Shown here piece after piece: positions 1-7,736 of a stretch of DNA of 43,174 bases; position 1 is the stretch's first letter; each line of letters opens with the position of its first letter. This DNA comes from Flexilinea sp. (GTDB lineage: Bacteria > Chloroflexota > Anaerolineae > Anaerolineales > Anaerolineaceae): positions 1 through 43,174 of the forward strand of contig JAPKMT010000028.1 of the NCBI GenBank assembly GCA_026645735.1, given 5' to 3'. The translations under genes and the position numbers were made by a program. The notes under the pieces are model-generated. The model was given only the letters and a program-made list of their open reading frames with translations. It did no database searches and had not been told where the DNA came from.

Positions 1-76
1 TCCTCCGCAGCTTATGGTAACAATTTATTTTGATTCACCGATACTTCTTCGGTAACATTAATTATGATTCACGTCG
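1..76. repeat. Left copy of 76-bp terminal inverted repeat
   Basis: Bases 1-76 are identical to the reverse complement of 43098-43173; the two copies diverge abruptly inward (GATAATCG against GGGCTTTT). Inside the repeat is a tandem near-duplication with a 35-bp period: GGTAACAATTTATTTTGATT from 16 and GGTAACATTAATTATGATT from 51, both running into TCACSG. A length close to a common assembly k-mer suggests that both contig ends stop in the same dispersed repeat. A true genomic inverted repeat flanking this segment is the alternative. Confidence 0.85.
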
Positions 77-216
77 ATAATCGATAAATGCCATTCATCC
101 TATATTTTTTATGATAAAATCATAGTTTGTGTCGGTATGAGCATCTTTACGGCGGGTCGTACATAGGCGCCAAATTTGTCATCTGACCAGGTGAAAACTT
201 TTTTGGAGGCGAATTT
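77..216 (+). promoter_or_regulatory. rpoB upstream region and ribosome binding site
   Basis: There is no rplJ/rplL or other gene upstream of rpoB here. An AT-rich stretch at 100-120 contains a -10-like TATGAT inside the perfect small palindrome ATGAT-AAA-ATCAT (110-122). No convincing -35 is visible. GGAGG at 205-209 sits seven bases before the rpoB ATG and fixes the start. Confidence 0.4.
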
Positions 217-3200
217 ATGACAACAGCCCATGCGACGAAATCCTATTCCCGGATTCCAAGTGCTACATCAATGCCTGATCTGATTGAAGTCCAACTGAAT
301 TCTTTTCGGATGCTAAAGCAGGATGGTATTGCGGAACTGCTCAATGAAATCTCTCCCATTGAATCTTTTAACAAAGGAATGAAATTATATTTTCCTGCAA
401 AAGATTCGATTACAGAAGAATGGGGACTGAAATTTTCATTTGGAGAACCAAAACATACTGTTGAGGAATGTGTTGAACGTGATTTAACTTATTCTTGTCC
501 GCTGAATGTAACTGTTTTGCTGGCTGGCAGTGAAGTATCTGAACCACTGAAACAAGATATTTTCCTTGGCGATTTTCCCGAAATGACGGAAAATGGAACT
601 TTTATTATCAATGGTACGGAACGTGTCGTTGTTTCCCAGTTGATCCGATCACCGGGAGTTTATTTTGAAGCGCCGGTTGATCGTTCAACAGGTCACCGTC
701 TGGCAATGGCCAAACTCATTCCGGACCGCGGTGCCTGGATGGAATTTGAAACACGCAAAAATGATTATCTGATTTTAAAATTTAATCGAAAACGAACGGT
801 TCCAATCACAATTTTCTTGCGCGCATTATCTGCAGTCGATGACGGAATCCTTGGAGATCCTCCAATCCAGAAGGGGACCGATGAAGAAATTATCTCCCTC
901 TTCTCCGACATTGACAACAATCCGGATCGGATGTTTATTGCTTCCAGTATTAAACAGGAACCGGAATGGGAAAAAGACTACCCCGGTATTGAAATCGGGC
1001 ATGCAGCATTATTGGAATTTTTCAAAAGAATGCGCCCGGGAGATCCTGCAACCGTCGAAAATGCAAAACAATTCCTGGAAGAGCAACTTTTTGATCAGCG
1101 TCATTACGACCTGGAACGTGTCGGGCGTTATAAACTGAATCAAAAACTTGACCTAACAGAATACGTCCCCAACAGTCACCGCAACGTGACCCGATGGGAT
1201 GTCGTTCGTTTAGTCCGTCATTTAATCATGATCAACAACGGCATGATTGAAAAAGATGACATTGATCATCTGGGGAATCGCCGTGTAAAAACAGTCGGAG
1301 AGTTGATATCCAATAAATTGCGGATTGGTCTACGCCGAATGGAACGTGTCATTAAAGAGAGAATGTCGATCCGCGATCAGGAACGCGTTACACCGGTCAG
1401 TCTGGTAAATATCCGTCCCGTTGTCGCAGCGCTGCGTGAATTCTTTGGTTCTTCGCAGCTTTCACAATTCATGGACCAGACAAATCCATTGGCGGAATTA
1501 CGTCACAAGCGTACGCTCTCAGCGCTGGGGCCTGGCGGTCTGCGCCGTGAACGAGCAGGATTTGATGTTCGCGATGTGCACCATACACATTACGGTCGTA
1601 TTTGCCCGATTGAAACTCCGGAAGGTCCAAACATTGGTTTGATCGGACGTCTGGCAAATTTTGCAAAAGTCAATGAATATGGCTTTATTGAAACCCCCTA
1701 TCGCAGAGTCTATAAGAACCTAACCAAAAATGATCAGAGGCTGGTTGGAAGACAGGTCAATGAAACACTAACCGATAATTCAGGGAAAGTCATTGTCGAA
1801 AAAGGTGAAAGAATCACCGAGAAAATGATTCCAGCTATTAAAAAATTGGACAAATCGGTTATATTCATCACACCTTATATTTCTGATGATGTGGAATATC
1901 TATCCGCGGACGCTGAAGACAAATTCGTAATTGGACAATCCAACACGAGAATCAATAACTGGAATGAATTTGATGAAAAATCAATCTCCAGCCGTCATTA
2001 TTCCGATTTTACAACATCCTCACCGGAAGCGATTGACTACATGGACGTTGCCCCGCAGCAGGTTGTCGGTGTCAGTGCTGCATTGATCCCATTCCTTGAG
2101 CATGACGATGCAAACCGTGCTTTAATGGGTTCAAACATGCAGGCACAGGCGGTTCCATTGATCAATCCGGACATTCCTTTAGTTTCAACAGGGATGGAGA
2201 AATATGCAGCGATCGATTCAGGACAGGTTTTAACTTCTCCGGAAGATGGAGAAGTGATTTCAGTTAATGCAACACAAATTATTGTTCGAGATACGAACAA
2301 TATGCTCCATACGCATCAGCTCCGTAAATATCAACGATCCAACCAGAGCACATGTATTGATCAGCGCCCGGCAGTAATCAAAGGACAGCGCATTAAAAAA
2401 GGGCAGGTACTAGCAGATTCTTCGTCCACTGTCGATGGAAATTTGGCGCTTGGGCAAAATGTTGTCGTTGCGTTTGTATCCTGGGAAGGCGGTAACTTTG
2501 AGGATGCAATTCTGATTTCTGAGCGAGTCGTAATGGATGACAAATTCACTTCTGTGCATATTGAAAAATATGAACTGGAAGCGCGAGATACCAAATTAGG
2601 TCCCGAAGAAATCACCCGCGATATTCCAAATGTCGGAGATGATGCGATTAAAGATTTGGATGAATCAGGCATTATTCGAATCGGAGCCGAAGTTGGACCG
2701 AATGATATATTAGTCGGAAAAATTACACCCAAAGGTGAAAAAGAGCTGACTCCGGAAGAACGGCTTCTACGGGCGATTTTCGGTGAAAAATCACGCGATG
2801 TTAAAGACACTTCTCTGAAAATGCCACACGGTGAACGCGGTAAGGTTGTAGATGTCAAAGTCTTCACACGCGAGGAAAATAATGATTTATCAGCCGGCGT
2901 CGATACGATGGTACGTGTTTCTGTCGCGCAACGCCGAAAGCTCACAGCCGGTGACAAGATGGCGGGACGTCATGGTAATAAAGGTGTGGTTTCCCGTGTC
3001 GTGCCGATTGAAGATATGCCATTTTTGGAAGACGGAACTCCTGTCGATATCATTCTGAATCCGCTTGGTGTTCCGGGTCGTATGAATATCGGACAGGTTT
3101 TGGAAGTCCACCTAGGCTGGGCAGCGCATCGGCTTGGATTCCGTGCCATCACACCGGTCTTTGACGGTGCGACCGAATACGAAATTGAATCCGAACTTTC

Positions 3201-4206
3201 CCGTTCATGGATGCTGGATAAAGCCTGGCGAGAAATCGGTGACCGCGCCTGGGACTGGATGAATGAACAAGCTTATGATGCCGACCAGATTACGGATGAC
3301 AATGATGTCAGACTTCTCTATGTCGGAAGCTGGCTTGAGGGCAAAGATTATGATTTCTATCGTCTGAGAAATGATGAATTCTATGCCAAACAAGTAATTT
3401 TCTCTGAATGGTTGAGCGAACATGGATTCAATCCGGAGACAATCGTGGACTGGGAAAATGTCCAACCGAATGCTCCGACAATCCTTCCAAAAGACAAGAA
3501 TGCCATTTCTGCATGTCTGATGCTCTGGATCGAAGAAACAAGCAAACAAATTTCCGGAGATAATTCGAACGGGATTAAATATCATTACGAAAAAACTGAA
3601 CTTGAAAAGTTGAACGAAGAGGATCTCCGTAATATCGCGACACAAATCAGTTTAAAGACCGGAAAGCCAATTCCGATTGTCGGTAAACAAAAACTGATCA
3701 ATGCCAAAACAGGGGAATTGTTTGACCAGCCAGTCACAGTTGGAGTGATGACTATGTTGAAACTGCATCACCTGGTCGAGGACAAGGTTCATGCACGTTC
3801 AACAGGTCCATATAGTTTAGTCACGCAGCAGCCATTAGGTGGAAAAGCACAATTCGGTGGCCAGCGTTTTGGTGAAATGGAAGTTTGGGCGTTGGAAGCT
3901 TATGGTGCAGCCTATACACTACAAGAAATGCTGACTGTCAAATCAGATGATATTCAGGGACGCGTCAGTACCTATGAGGCGATCGTGAAAGGAAAACCGA
4001 TCCAGGAACCCGGATTGCCAGCCTCATTCAGAGTTTTAGTCAAAGAACTGCAAAGCCTCGGACTGGCTGTAGAAGCCCTTCTCGAAAATGGTGAAGTTGT
4101 CAAATTCGGGAAAGAGGAAGAACGGGTAAAACCGCCAAAGATGGAAGGCGGATTGCTGAATTACACCAGCGATGCCTCGATCAGTATGGCTGATCTTGGA
4201 CTTTAA
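217..4206 (+). CDS. rpoB: DNA-directed RNA polymerase subunit beta
   Basis: Catalytic beta subunit of the bacterial RNA polymerase core, 1329 aa. The rifamycin-pocket region is at residues 409-437 ([13 protein letters not shown], then [13 protein letters not shown]), followed by [15 protein letters not shown]. The C-terminal [20 protein letters not shown] block that packs on beta-prime is intact. The start is set by GGAGG seven bases upstream. Three oddities stand out. Residue 433 is Thr where E. coli has rifamycin-contacting Arg529. About 176 residues lie between the FDGA motif (near 983) and KTGELF (near 1164), where E. coli and Bacillus have about 30. A terminator follows at once, and rpoC, normally the next gene, is absent. 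Identification is certain. Confidence 0.99.
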   Translation: MTTAHATKSYSRIPSATSMPDLIEVQLNSFRMLKQDGIAELLNEISPIESFNKGMKLYFPAKDSITEEWGLKFSFGEPKHTVEECVERDLTYSCPLNVTVLLAGSEVSEPLKQDIFLGDFPEMTENGTFIINGTERVVVSQLIRSPGVYFEAPVDRSTGHRLAMAKLIPDRGAWMEFETRKNDYLILKFNRKRTVPITIFLRALSAVDDGILGDPPIQKGTDEEIISLFSDIDNNPDRMFIASSIKQEPEWEKDYPGIEIGHAALLEFFKRMRPGDPATVENAKQFLEEQLFDQRHYDLERVGRYKLNQKLDLTEYVPNSHRNVTRWDVVRLVRHLIMINNGMIEKDDIDHLGNRRVKTVGELISNKLRIGLRRMERVIKERMSIRDQERVTPVSLVNIRPVVAALREFFGSSQLSQFMDQTNPLAELRHKRTLSALGPGGLRRERAGFDVRDVHHTHYGRICPIETPEGPNIGLIGRLANFAKVNEYGFIETPYRRVYKNLTKNDQRLVGRQVNETLTDNSGKVIVEKGERITEKMIPAIKKLDKSVIFITPYISDDVEYLSADAEDKFVIGQSNTRINNWNEFDEKSISSRHYSDFTTSSPEAIDYMDVAPQQVVGVSAALIPFLEHDDANRALMGSNMQAQAVPLINPDIPLVSTGMEKYAAIDSGQVLTSPEDGEVISVNATQIIVRDTNNMLHTHQLRKYQRSNQSTCIDQRPAVIKGQRIKKGQVLADSSSTVDGNLALGQNVVVAFVSWEGGNFEDAILISERVVMDDKFTSVHIEKYELEARDTKLGPEEITRDIPNVGDDAIKDLDESGIIRIGAEVGPNDILVGKITPKGEKELTPEERLLRAIFGEKSRDVKDTSLKMPHGERGKVVDVKVFTREENNDLSAGVDTMVRVSVAQRRKLTAGDKMAGRHGNKGVVSRVVPIEDMPFLEDGTPVDIILNPLGVPGRMNIGQVLEVHLGWAAHRLGFRAITPVFDGATEYEIESELSRSWMLDKAWREIGDRAWDWMNEQAYDADQITDDNDVRLLYVGSWLEGKDYDFYRLRNDEFYAKQVIFSEWLSEHGFNPETIVDWENVQPNAPTILPKDKNAISACLMLWIEETSKQISGDNSNGIKYHYEKTELEKLNEEDLRNIATQISLKTGKPIPIVGKQKLINAKTGELFDQPVTVGVMTMLKLHHLVEDKVHARSTGPYSLVTQQPLGGKAQFGGQRFGEMEVWALEAYGAAYTLQEMLTVKSDDIQGRVSTYEAIVKGKPIQEPGLPASFRVLVKELQSLGLAVEALLENGEVVKFGKEEERVKPPKMEGGLLNYTSDASISMADLGL

Positions 4207-4231
4207 GACAGTTTTTATAAGTGAATAACAA

Positions 4232-4264
4232 AAAAAGACGGCTTAAAAAAAGCCGTCTTTTTTT
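4232..4264. terminator. Bidirectional terminator between rpoB and the HAD gene
   Basis: The stem GACGGCTT (4237-4244) pairs with AAGCCGTC (4250-4257). It is flanked by an A run on the left and a T run on the right, so it can end rpoB on the plus strand and the thiN-HAD transcript on the minus strand. It shows that rpoB is not co-transcribed with anything downstream. Confidence 0.92.
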
Positions 4265-4338
4265 GTCAATAATTAGAAATATCATGAATTCGTTAGATGA
4301 CTTGTTTGATTGATTCAACGGAATGAAACCAAAAGGAA

Positions 4339-4989
4339 CTAAATCAGGACTTTCTCCCAATCTTCAAAAGATTCCAGATAAAAATCAGCGATCATTTTAA
4401 TCTCGTCAATCTGTAACGATGCGGAAGAATCATAGACTGCTGCGATATGAAAGCCATTCTGTTTTAATGTTTGCATAGCAAATAAAGAGTCTTCAAAAAC
4501 AAGAGTTTCGTCTTTCGATGTACCGAGCATTTCTAACGCATGTTGATAGATCAGTACATCACTTTTTCCGCTGCCTACAGCAGTACATGTAACCACATCA
4601 CAAAAGTAATCTGCTATTCGATGTTTTTTCAAAACCATCTCCGCAATTTTTTTGTCGTTTGCTGTGGCGATGCACATTCGAATGTTCAGATTTTTCATTC
4701 GTTCGAGCATCGCAACGACACCTTGCTTAAGAAACACATGATCCTGAAAATCCACTTCAATCATCCGATTGATTTTGTGAAGGATTGTTTCGATGGATCC
4801 CTCGATTCCAAAATTCACTTTCAGATAATCAATCGCCTGAAGCATGCTGAATGCTTTAAGTTCTTCATCAAGATTATTTTCAGGAACAATGCCAACTGAT
4901 TTTAGATAACGGCTGGCAAGTGTTTCCCAAACAGGCGTTGAGTCCAGAAGTGTTCCGTCCAGGTCAAATATGACACCAGTAATTTTCAT
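4339..4989 (-). CDS. HAD-superfamily hydrolase, beta-phosphoglucomutase/phosphatase type
   Basis: 216-aa cytosolic haloacid dehalogenase-fold enzyme, probably a small-molecule phosphatase or phosphomutase. Motif I is FDLDGTLLDS at the N-terminus (nucleophile and acid Asp9 and Asp11). A helical cap follows. Motif II is CIATAND, the motif III Lys lies in GSGKSDV, and motif IV is VFEDSLFAM. This is the layout of HAD subfamily IA with a C1 cap. The substrate cannot be read from sequence. The gene lies 29 bases downstream of thiN on the same strand and is likely co-transcribed, so a role in phosphate-ester or cofactor housekeeping is possible but unproven. Confidence 0.9.
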   Translation of the reverse strand: MKITGVIFDLDGTLLDSTPVWETLASRYLKSVGIVPENNLDEELKAFSMLQAIDYLKVNFGIEGSIETILHKINRMIEVDFQDHVFLKQGVVAMLERMKNLNIRMCIATANDKKIAEMVLKKHRIADYFCDVVTCTAVGSGKSDVLIYQHALEMLGTSKDETLVFEDSLFAMQTLKQNGFHIAAVYDSSASLQIDEIKMIADFYLESFEDWEKVLI

Positions 4990-5018
4990 CGTCTTTTTGT
5001 TCAGTCATCCATACATCT

Positions 5019-5780
5019 TCAAATATTCAAAAAACTGACCTTCATGTCTTCATCTGGATTTTTCAACCGGAAGATCAGAGACTCGATTTCTTCAGTCCAC
5101 ATTATTATAAGATAACCTTTTTTAACAGAAACATGGCTTGTTTTTCCAATGAATTCATTGCTGACGCCAATTGGATACGTGTTTGTGAGATCATAATTTT
5201 CTAATTCATATTTCAAACCGGTCAGATAGACACTTTCCGCCGAACTTCCTGCACAAAAAACCGACAGGATGCCCTTCATTCGCTCTGGAAAGGCCATAGT
5301 CTCATTATGAATAGCAGAAACAACAAAGCCCTCTCCTATTATATAACCGCAGGCACCTTTTTCTGCCAGGTAGCATAAGACCTGAAAGTTTGCATACGTA
5401 TGGTCCGGACGATTGCCAAGGCAACCGAATAGAATAAATTGTCGATAACCGCGTTTCAAGCCTTCTTTTACAGCGATCATGGTATCAGTATCGTCTTTTT
5501 CAGGAGGAAATCGCAGCACATGCGGATGGTCCGGTATGCAATTCAGAGAATCAAAATCACCAACTACCAGATCAGCCTGAATACCCATTTTTTCAAGATG
5601 AGAGTATCCGGCATCAACCGCGATCACAAAATCTTGCTTTTCTGAGTTGATCTTGATTTCGTCAATGGTAGAGGCCCCGATGATATAACAAATATTATGG
5701 TTGATAAGCACCACCTTACAGTCATTCGTAATTTTTTTACCAGCCGGTCGAATAAAGCGAAATACCTCCTCAAAATTCAA
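5019..5780 (-). CDS. thiN: Thiamine diphosphokinase
   Basis: Transfers pyrophosphate from ATP to thiamine to make thiamine diphosphate in the cytosol. Family signatures in order: IAVDAGYSHL with the acidic VVGDFDS, then PPEKDDTDTMIA, then FGCLGNRPDHTYANFQ. A C-terminal beta domain includes GLKYELEN and GVSNEF. The start is unclear. The longest frame opens with TTG at 5780. A strong GAGGAGG (5764-5770) lies inside the frame at codons 4-6, and no ATG, GTG or TTG follows at a suitable distance. Homologues usually begin close to CYIIGA, here near residue 26, so the real protein may be shorter, starting for example at the GTG codons near 5714. Likely first gene of a two-gene unit with the HAD gene. 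Confidence 0.9.
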   Translation of the reverse strand: MNFEEVFRFIRPAGKKITNDCKVVLINHNICYIIGASTIDEIKINSEKQDFVIAVDAGYSHLEKMGIQADLVVGDFDSLNCIPDHPHVLRFPPEKDDTDTMIAVKEGLKRGYRQFILFGCLGNRPDHTYANFQVLCYLAEKGACGYIIGEGFVVSAIHNETMAFPERMKGILSVFCAGSSAESVYLTGLKYELENYDLTNTYPIGVSNEFIGKTSHVSVKKGYLIIMWTEEIESLIFRLKNPDEDMKVSFLNI

Positions 5781-5850
5781 ATGCTGATCATCATCCAGTC
5801 AGAATCAATCATCTATAGTGTATGGTACTTCATCCGATCAGTCAATTAAA

Positions 5851-5971
5851 CAGTGATTCGAAATATGAAAAGAATCTTTGTTGTTCTTATGGTTTTGCGT
5901 GGAGCGCAAAACCATAAGAACAACAAATTTCCTTTTTTTATTTGAAAGGTTAATCCATATTTCGAATCGCT
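5851..5971 (-). repeat. Palindromic intergenic element PE1 (full length, minus orientation)
   Basis: 121-bp element with ends CAGTGATTCGAAATATG (5851-5867) and CCATATTTCGAATCGCT (5955-5971). The central hairpin is a perfect 23-bp stem (5877-5899 with 5905-5927) with loop TGGAG. Reverse-complemented, its long arm matches PE3 (ATATGGATT..., then AATTTGTTGTTCTT), so PE1 and PE3 form one subfamily. It lies between the divergent thiN and arg genes. No coding capacity. Confidence 0.85.
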
Positions 5972-6092
5972 ATTAATGAAAATAAGCAATTTAAAAATAT
6001 TGATTTGTTTACAAACAAAGCATTCGCAGTTTTTTTTAGAAACTTCTGAGAATAAATATTACCATTTTGTAACACTTTTTTCTTATCCACAC

Positions 6093-6120
6093 TTGACAGT
6101 ATGACAGTAGAACTTATAAT
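6093..6120 (+). promoter_or_regulatory. Strong sigma-70-type promoter of the arg leader
   Basis: Perfect consensus TTGACA (6093-6098), 16-bp spacer and perfect TATAAT (6115-6120). The expected start of transcription, six to eight bases past the -10, falls at 6126-6128. This coincides with the A of the leader-peptide ATG at 6128, implying a leaderless message. Confidence 0.85.
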
Positions 6121-6127
6121 AGTCGCT

Positions 6128-6178
6128 ATGAATAGAAAATCCTCAGCCAATTTTGTCCGACGAGGTTACCGCAGCTAG
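6128..6178 (+). CDS. Arginine-rich leader peptide (proposed)
   Basis: A 16-codon ORF upstream of argG encodes MNRKSSANFVRRGYRS and ends in TAG (6176-6178). Four of sixteen residues are Arg: codon 3 AGA, codons 11 and 12 CGA-CGA, codon 15 CGC. There is no Shine-Dalgarno sequence, but the ATG sits seven bases past a perfect TATAAT, where transcription should begin, so translation would be leaderless. The Arg codons immediately precede or overlap segment 1 of the attenuator hairpins. This is the expected architecture of a biosynthetic leader peptide whose ribosome senses charged tRNA-Arg. The ORF and its codons are seen directly; the regulatory role is inference. Confidence 0.75.
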   Translation: MNRKSSANFVRRGYRS

Positions 6179-6255
6179 TAACGATGTTTTGCGGTATTTT
6201 TGAATACTTTTTTCTTAATCAATGAAAAACTCCGCAATACATGCGGAGTTTTTTT
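6167..6255 (+). promoter_or_regulatory. Transcription attenuator of argG (four alternating segments)
   Basis: Segment 1 TACCGCA (6167-6173) pairs with segment 2 TGCGGTA (6190-6196). Segment 3 AAACTCCGCA (6227-6236) pairs with segment 4 TGCGGAGTTT (6242-6251) around loop ATACA, followed by a T run to 6255, giving a terminator. Segments 2 and 3 can pair instead (TTGCGG 6189-6194 with CCGCAA 6232-6237), an antiterminator. A ribosome stalled at the CGA-CGA codons (6158-6163) would cover segment 1 and free segment 2. One that reaches the stop at 6176 would reach to about segment 2 and leave 3:4 to form. This matches the classical trp/his logic. Confidence 0.75.
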
Positions 6256-6291
6256 ATTTTGGAATTATTTTAGTATATTTGGAGAGAAAAC

Positions 6292-7515
6292 ATGTCACAG
6301 GATATTAAGAAAGTTGTCTTAGCCTACTCAGGCGGTTTGGATACATCTGCGATTATCCCCTGGTTAATCGATACTTACCATTGCGAAGTGATTTGCTGTT
6401 GTGCTGATGTCGGTCAGGAAGATGAACTGGAAGGACTTGAGGAGCGTGCAAAAGCCAGTGGTGCCAGTAAACTTTATATCAAAGACTTGACGGAAGACCT
6501 ATGTAAAGATTTTATTTGGCCGATGATCAAATCAGGTGCTGTTTACGAAAGAAAGTATTATTTAGGAACATCCATTGCGCGCCCAATTGTTGCGAAATGG
6601 ATGGTAGAAATTGCAGAAAAAGAAGGCGCAGATGCGATCTGTCATGGCTGTACCGGCAAAGGGAACGATCAGGTGCGTTTCGAAAACACCATTGCCGCTC
6701 TCAATCCGGATTTAAAAGTAATTGCACCTTGGCGGATCTGGAATTTCACATCCCGTGAAGATTTAATACAGTATCTTGACAGTAAAAAAATCGCCTATCC
6801 GGATTCAGCGAAAAATCCGAAACTCTTCAGCCGGGATCGGAATATCTGGCATATTTCACATGAGGGTGGTCCTATCGAAAATATTGAAATCGAACCAGAT
6901 GAAAAATTCTGGGTGCTGACTGTATCACCGGAAGAAGCTCCGGATAAACCGGAATTCGTAGAAATTGAATTTGAAGCCGGTGAAGCTGTTGCACTCAACG
7001 GGAAGAAAATGACCCAGAAAGACCTGTTGATGGAATTGAATAAAATTGGCGGCAGAAATGGCATCGGCCGCTGTGATATGGTTGAAAACCGTCTGGTAGG
7101 GATGAAATCGCACGGATTGTATGAAACACCCGGTGGCACCATTCTTTGTTACGCCCATTCAGAGTTAGAAACAATCACTTTAGATCGTGATACAATGCAC
7201 TTCAAAGACGTTGTTGCAGAACGTTATGCGGAGTTGATCTACTTTGGACAATGGTATTCACCACTTTGTGATGCGCTGAACAAATTCTTTGAGTCGACTA
7301 ATCAAACTACCACAGGCACGGTCCAGTTAAAGCTTTACAAAGGAAACATTATCTCAGCAGGACGCAAATCCAAATATAGTTTATATAATGAAAAAATTGC
7401 CTCCTTCGGTGATGTAAGTTTATACGATCATAAAGATGCAACCGGTTTTATTCGCTGTTTCAGCCTTCCAAGCCGGGTCAGATCATCCATGGAAAAAGCT
7501 GCCGGATTAAAGTAG
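6292..7515 (+). CDS. argG: Argininosuccinate synthase
   Basis: Condenses citrulline and aspartate with ATP to argininosuccinate, the penultimate step of arginine synthesis, in the cytosol. 407 aa, normal family length. The PP-loop nucleotide site AYSGGLDTS is at residues 11-19. Further family blocks are CCCADVGQ, YLGTSIARP, HGCTGKGNDQVRFE and GRCDMVENRLVGMKSHG. GGAGAG lies seven bases before the ATG. The gene follows the Arg-rich leader and terminator, so it is probably attenuated by arginyl-tRNA supply, and it precedes argH. In this genome it may also receive citrulline from the dimethylargininase at 33483. Confidence 0.98.
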   Translation: MSQDIKKVVLAYSGGLDTSAIIPWLIDTYHCEVICCCADVGQEDELEGLEERAKASGASKLYIKDLTEDLCKDFIWPMIKSGAVYERKYYLGTSIARPIVAKWMVEIAEKEGADAICHGCTGKGNDQVRFENTIAALNPDLKVIAPWRIWNFTSREDLIQYLDSKKIAYPDSAKNPKLFSRDRNIWHISHEGGPIENIEIEPDEKFWVLTVSPEEAPDKPEFVEIEFEAGEAVALNGKKMTQKDLLMELNKIGGRNGIGRCDMVENRLVGMKSHGLYETPGGTILCYAHSELETITLDRDTMHFKDVVAERYAELIYFGQWYSPLCDALNKFFESTNQTTTGTVQLKLYKGNIISAGRKSKYSLYNEKIASFGDVSLYDHKDATGFIRCFSLPSRVRSSMEKAAGLK

Positions 7516-7597
7516 AGGGAGTTGGCACGCTGCAATAAGTATTTTATTTCAGTGTGAAAAAACCCTGTATTGCGTTCATCTGATTCGTCAAACGATG

Positions 7598-7635
7598 TGT
7601 TTCCTGTTTAGAAAATTAAAACAGGAAACATAGTT
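7598..7635 (+). terminator. Terminator-like hairpin between argG and argH
   Basis: A 12-bp stem, TGTTTCCTGTTT (7598-7609) with AAACAGGAAACA (7619-7630), has a nine-base loop and is followed by TAGTTTTTC. It would end or weaken transcription after argG, so argH would need read-through or its own promoter. None is obvious in 7636-7736. Confidence 0.7.
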
Positions 7636-7736
7636 TTTCTTTCTGACGAGCACCAAAAAAAGATTTTTTGAATAGGCTGCAACTTTTTTCGCAGAATGAT
7701 GAGTTTCATAGATAAAAAATAAAGGAATCTGACAAA

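Noticed and set aside
1..76. CRISPR array or iteron array at the contig end
   Set aside because: Only two imperfect units with a 35-bp period and no spacers of constant size. No cas or replication genes are present.
2361..2957. 198-aa minus-strand ORF inside rpoB
   Set aside because: Antisense shadow of a strongly conserved coding region. Ser/Thr-rich composition is typical of such shadows, with no ribosome binding site or family match.
5950..6150. 66-aa minus-strand ORF between thiN and argG
   Set aside because: It overlaps the end of element PE1 and the arg promoter, and shows no coding features.
6155..6196. T-box riboswitch upstream of argG (GAGGTTACCGCA resembles the T-box core)
   Set aside because: The spacing is wrong (two bases between GG and ACC). 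Only about 35 bases lie between the predicted transcription start and this site, leaving no room for a stem I domain. The Arg-rich leader ORF explains the hairpins better.
7595..7633. 12-codon leader peptide for argH (starting at 7595)
   Set aside because: It contains a single Arg codon and is made up of the terminator stem itself. There is no promoter or ribosome binding site beside it.
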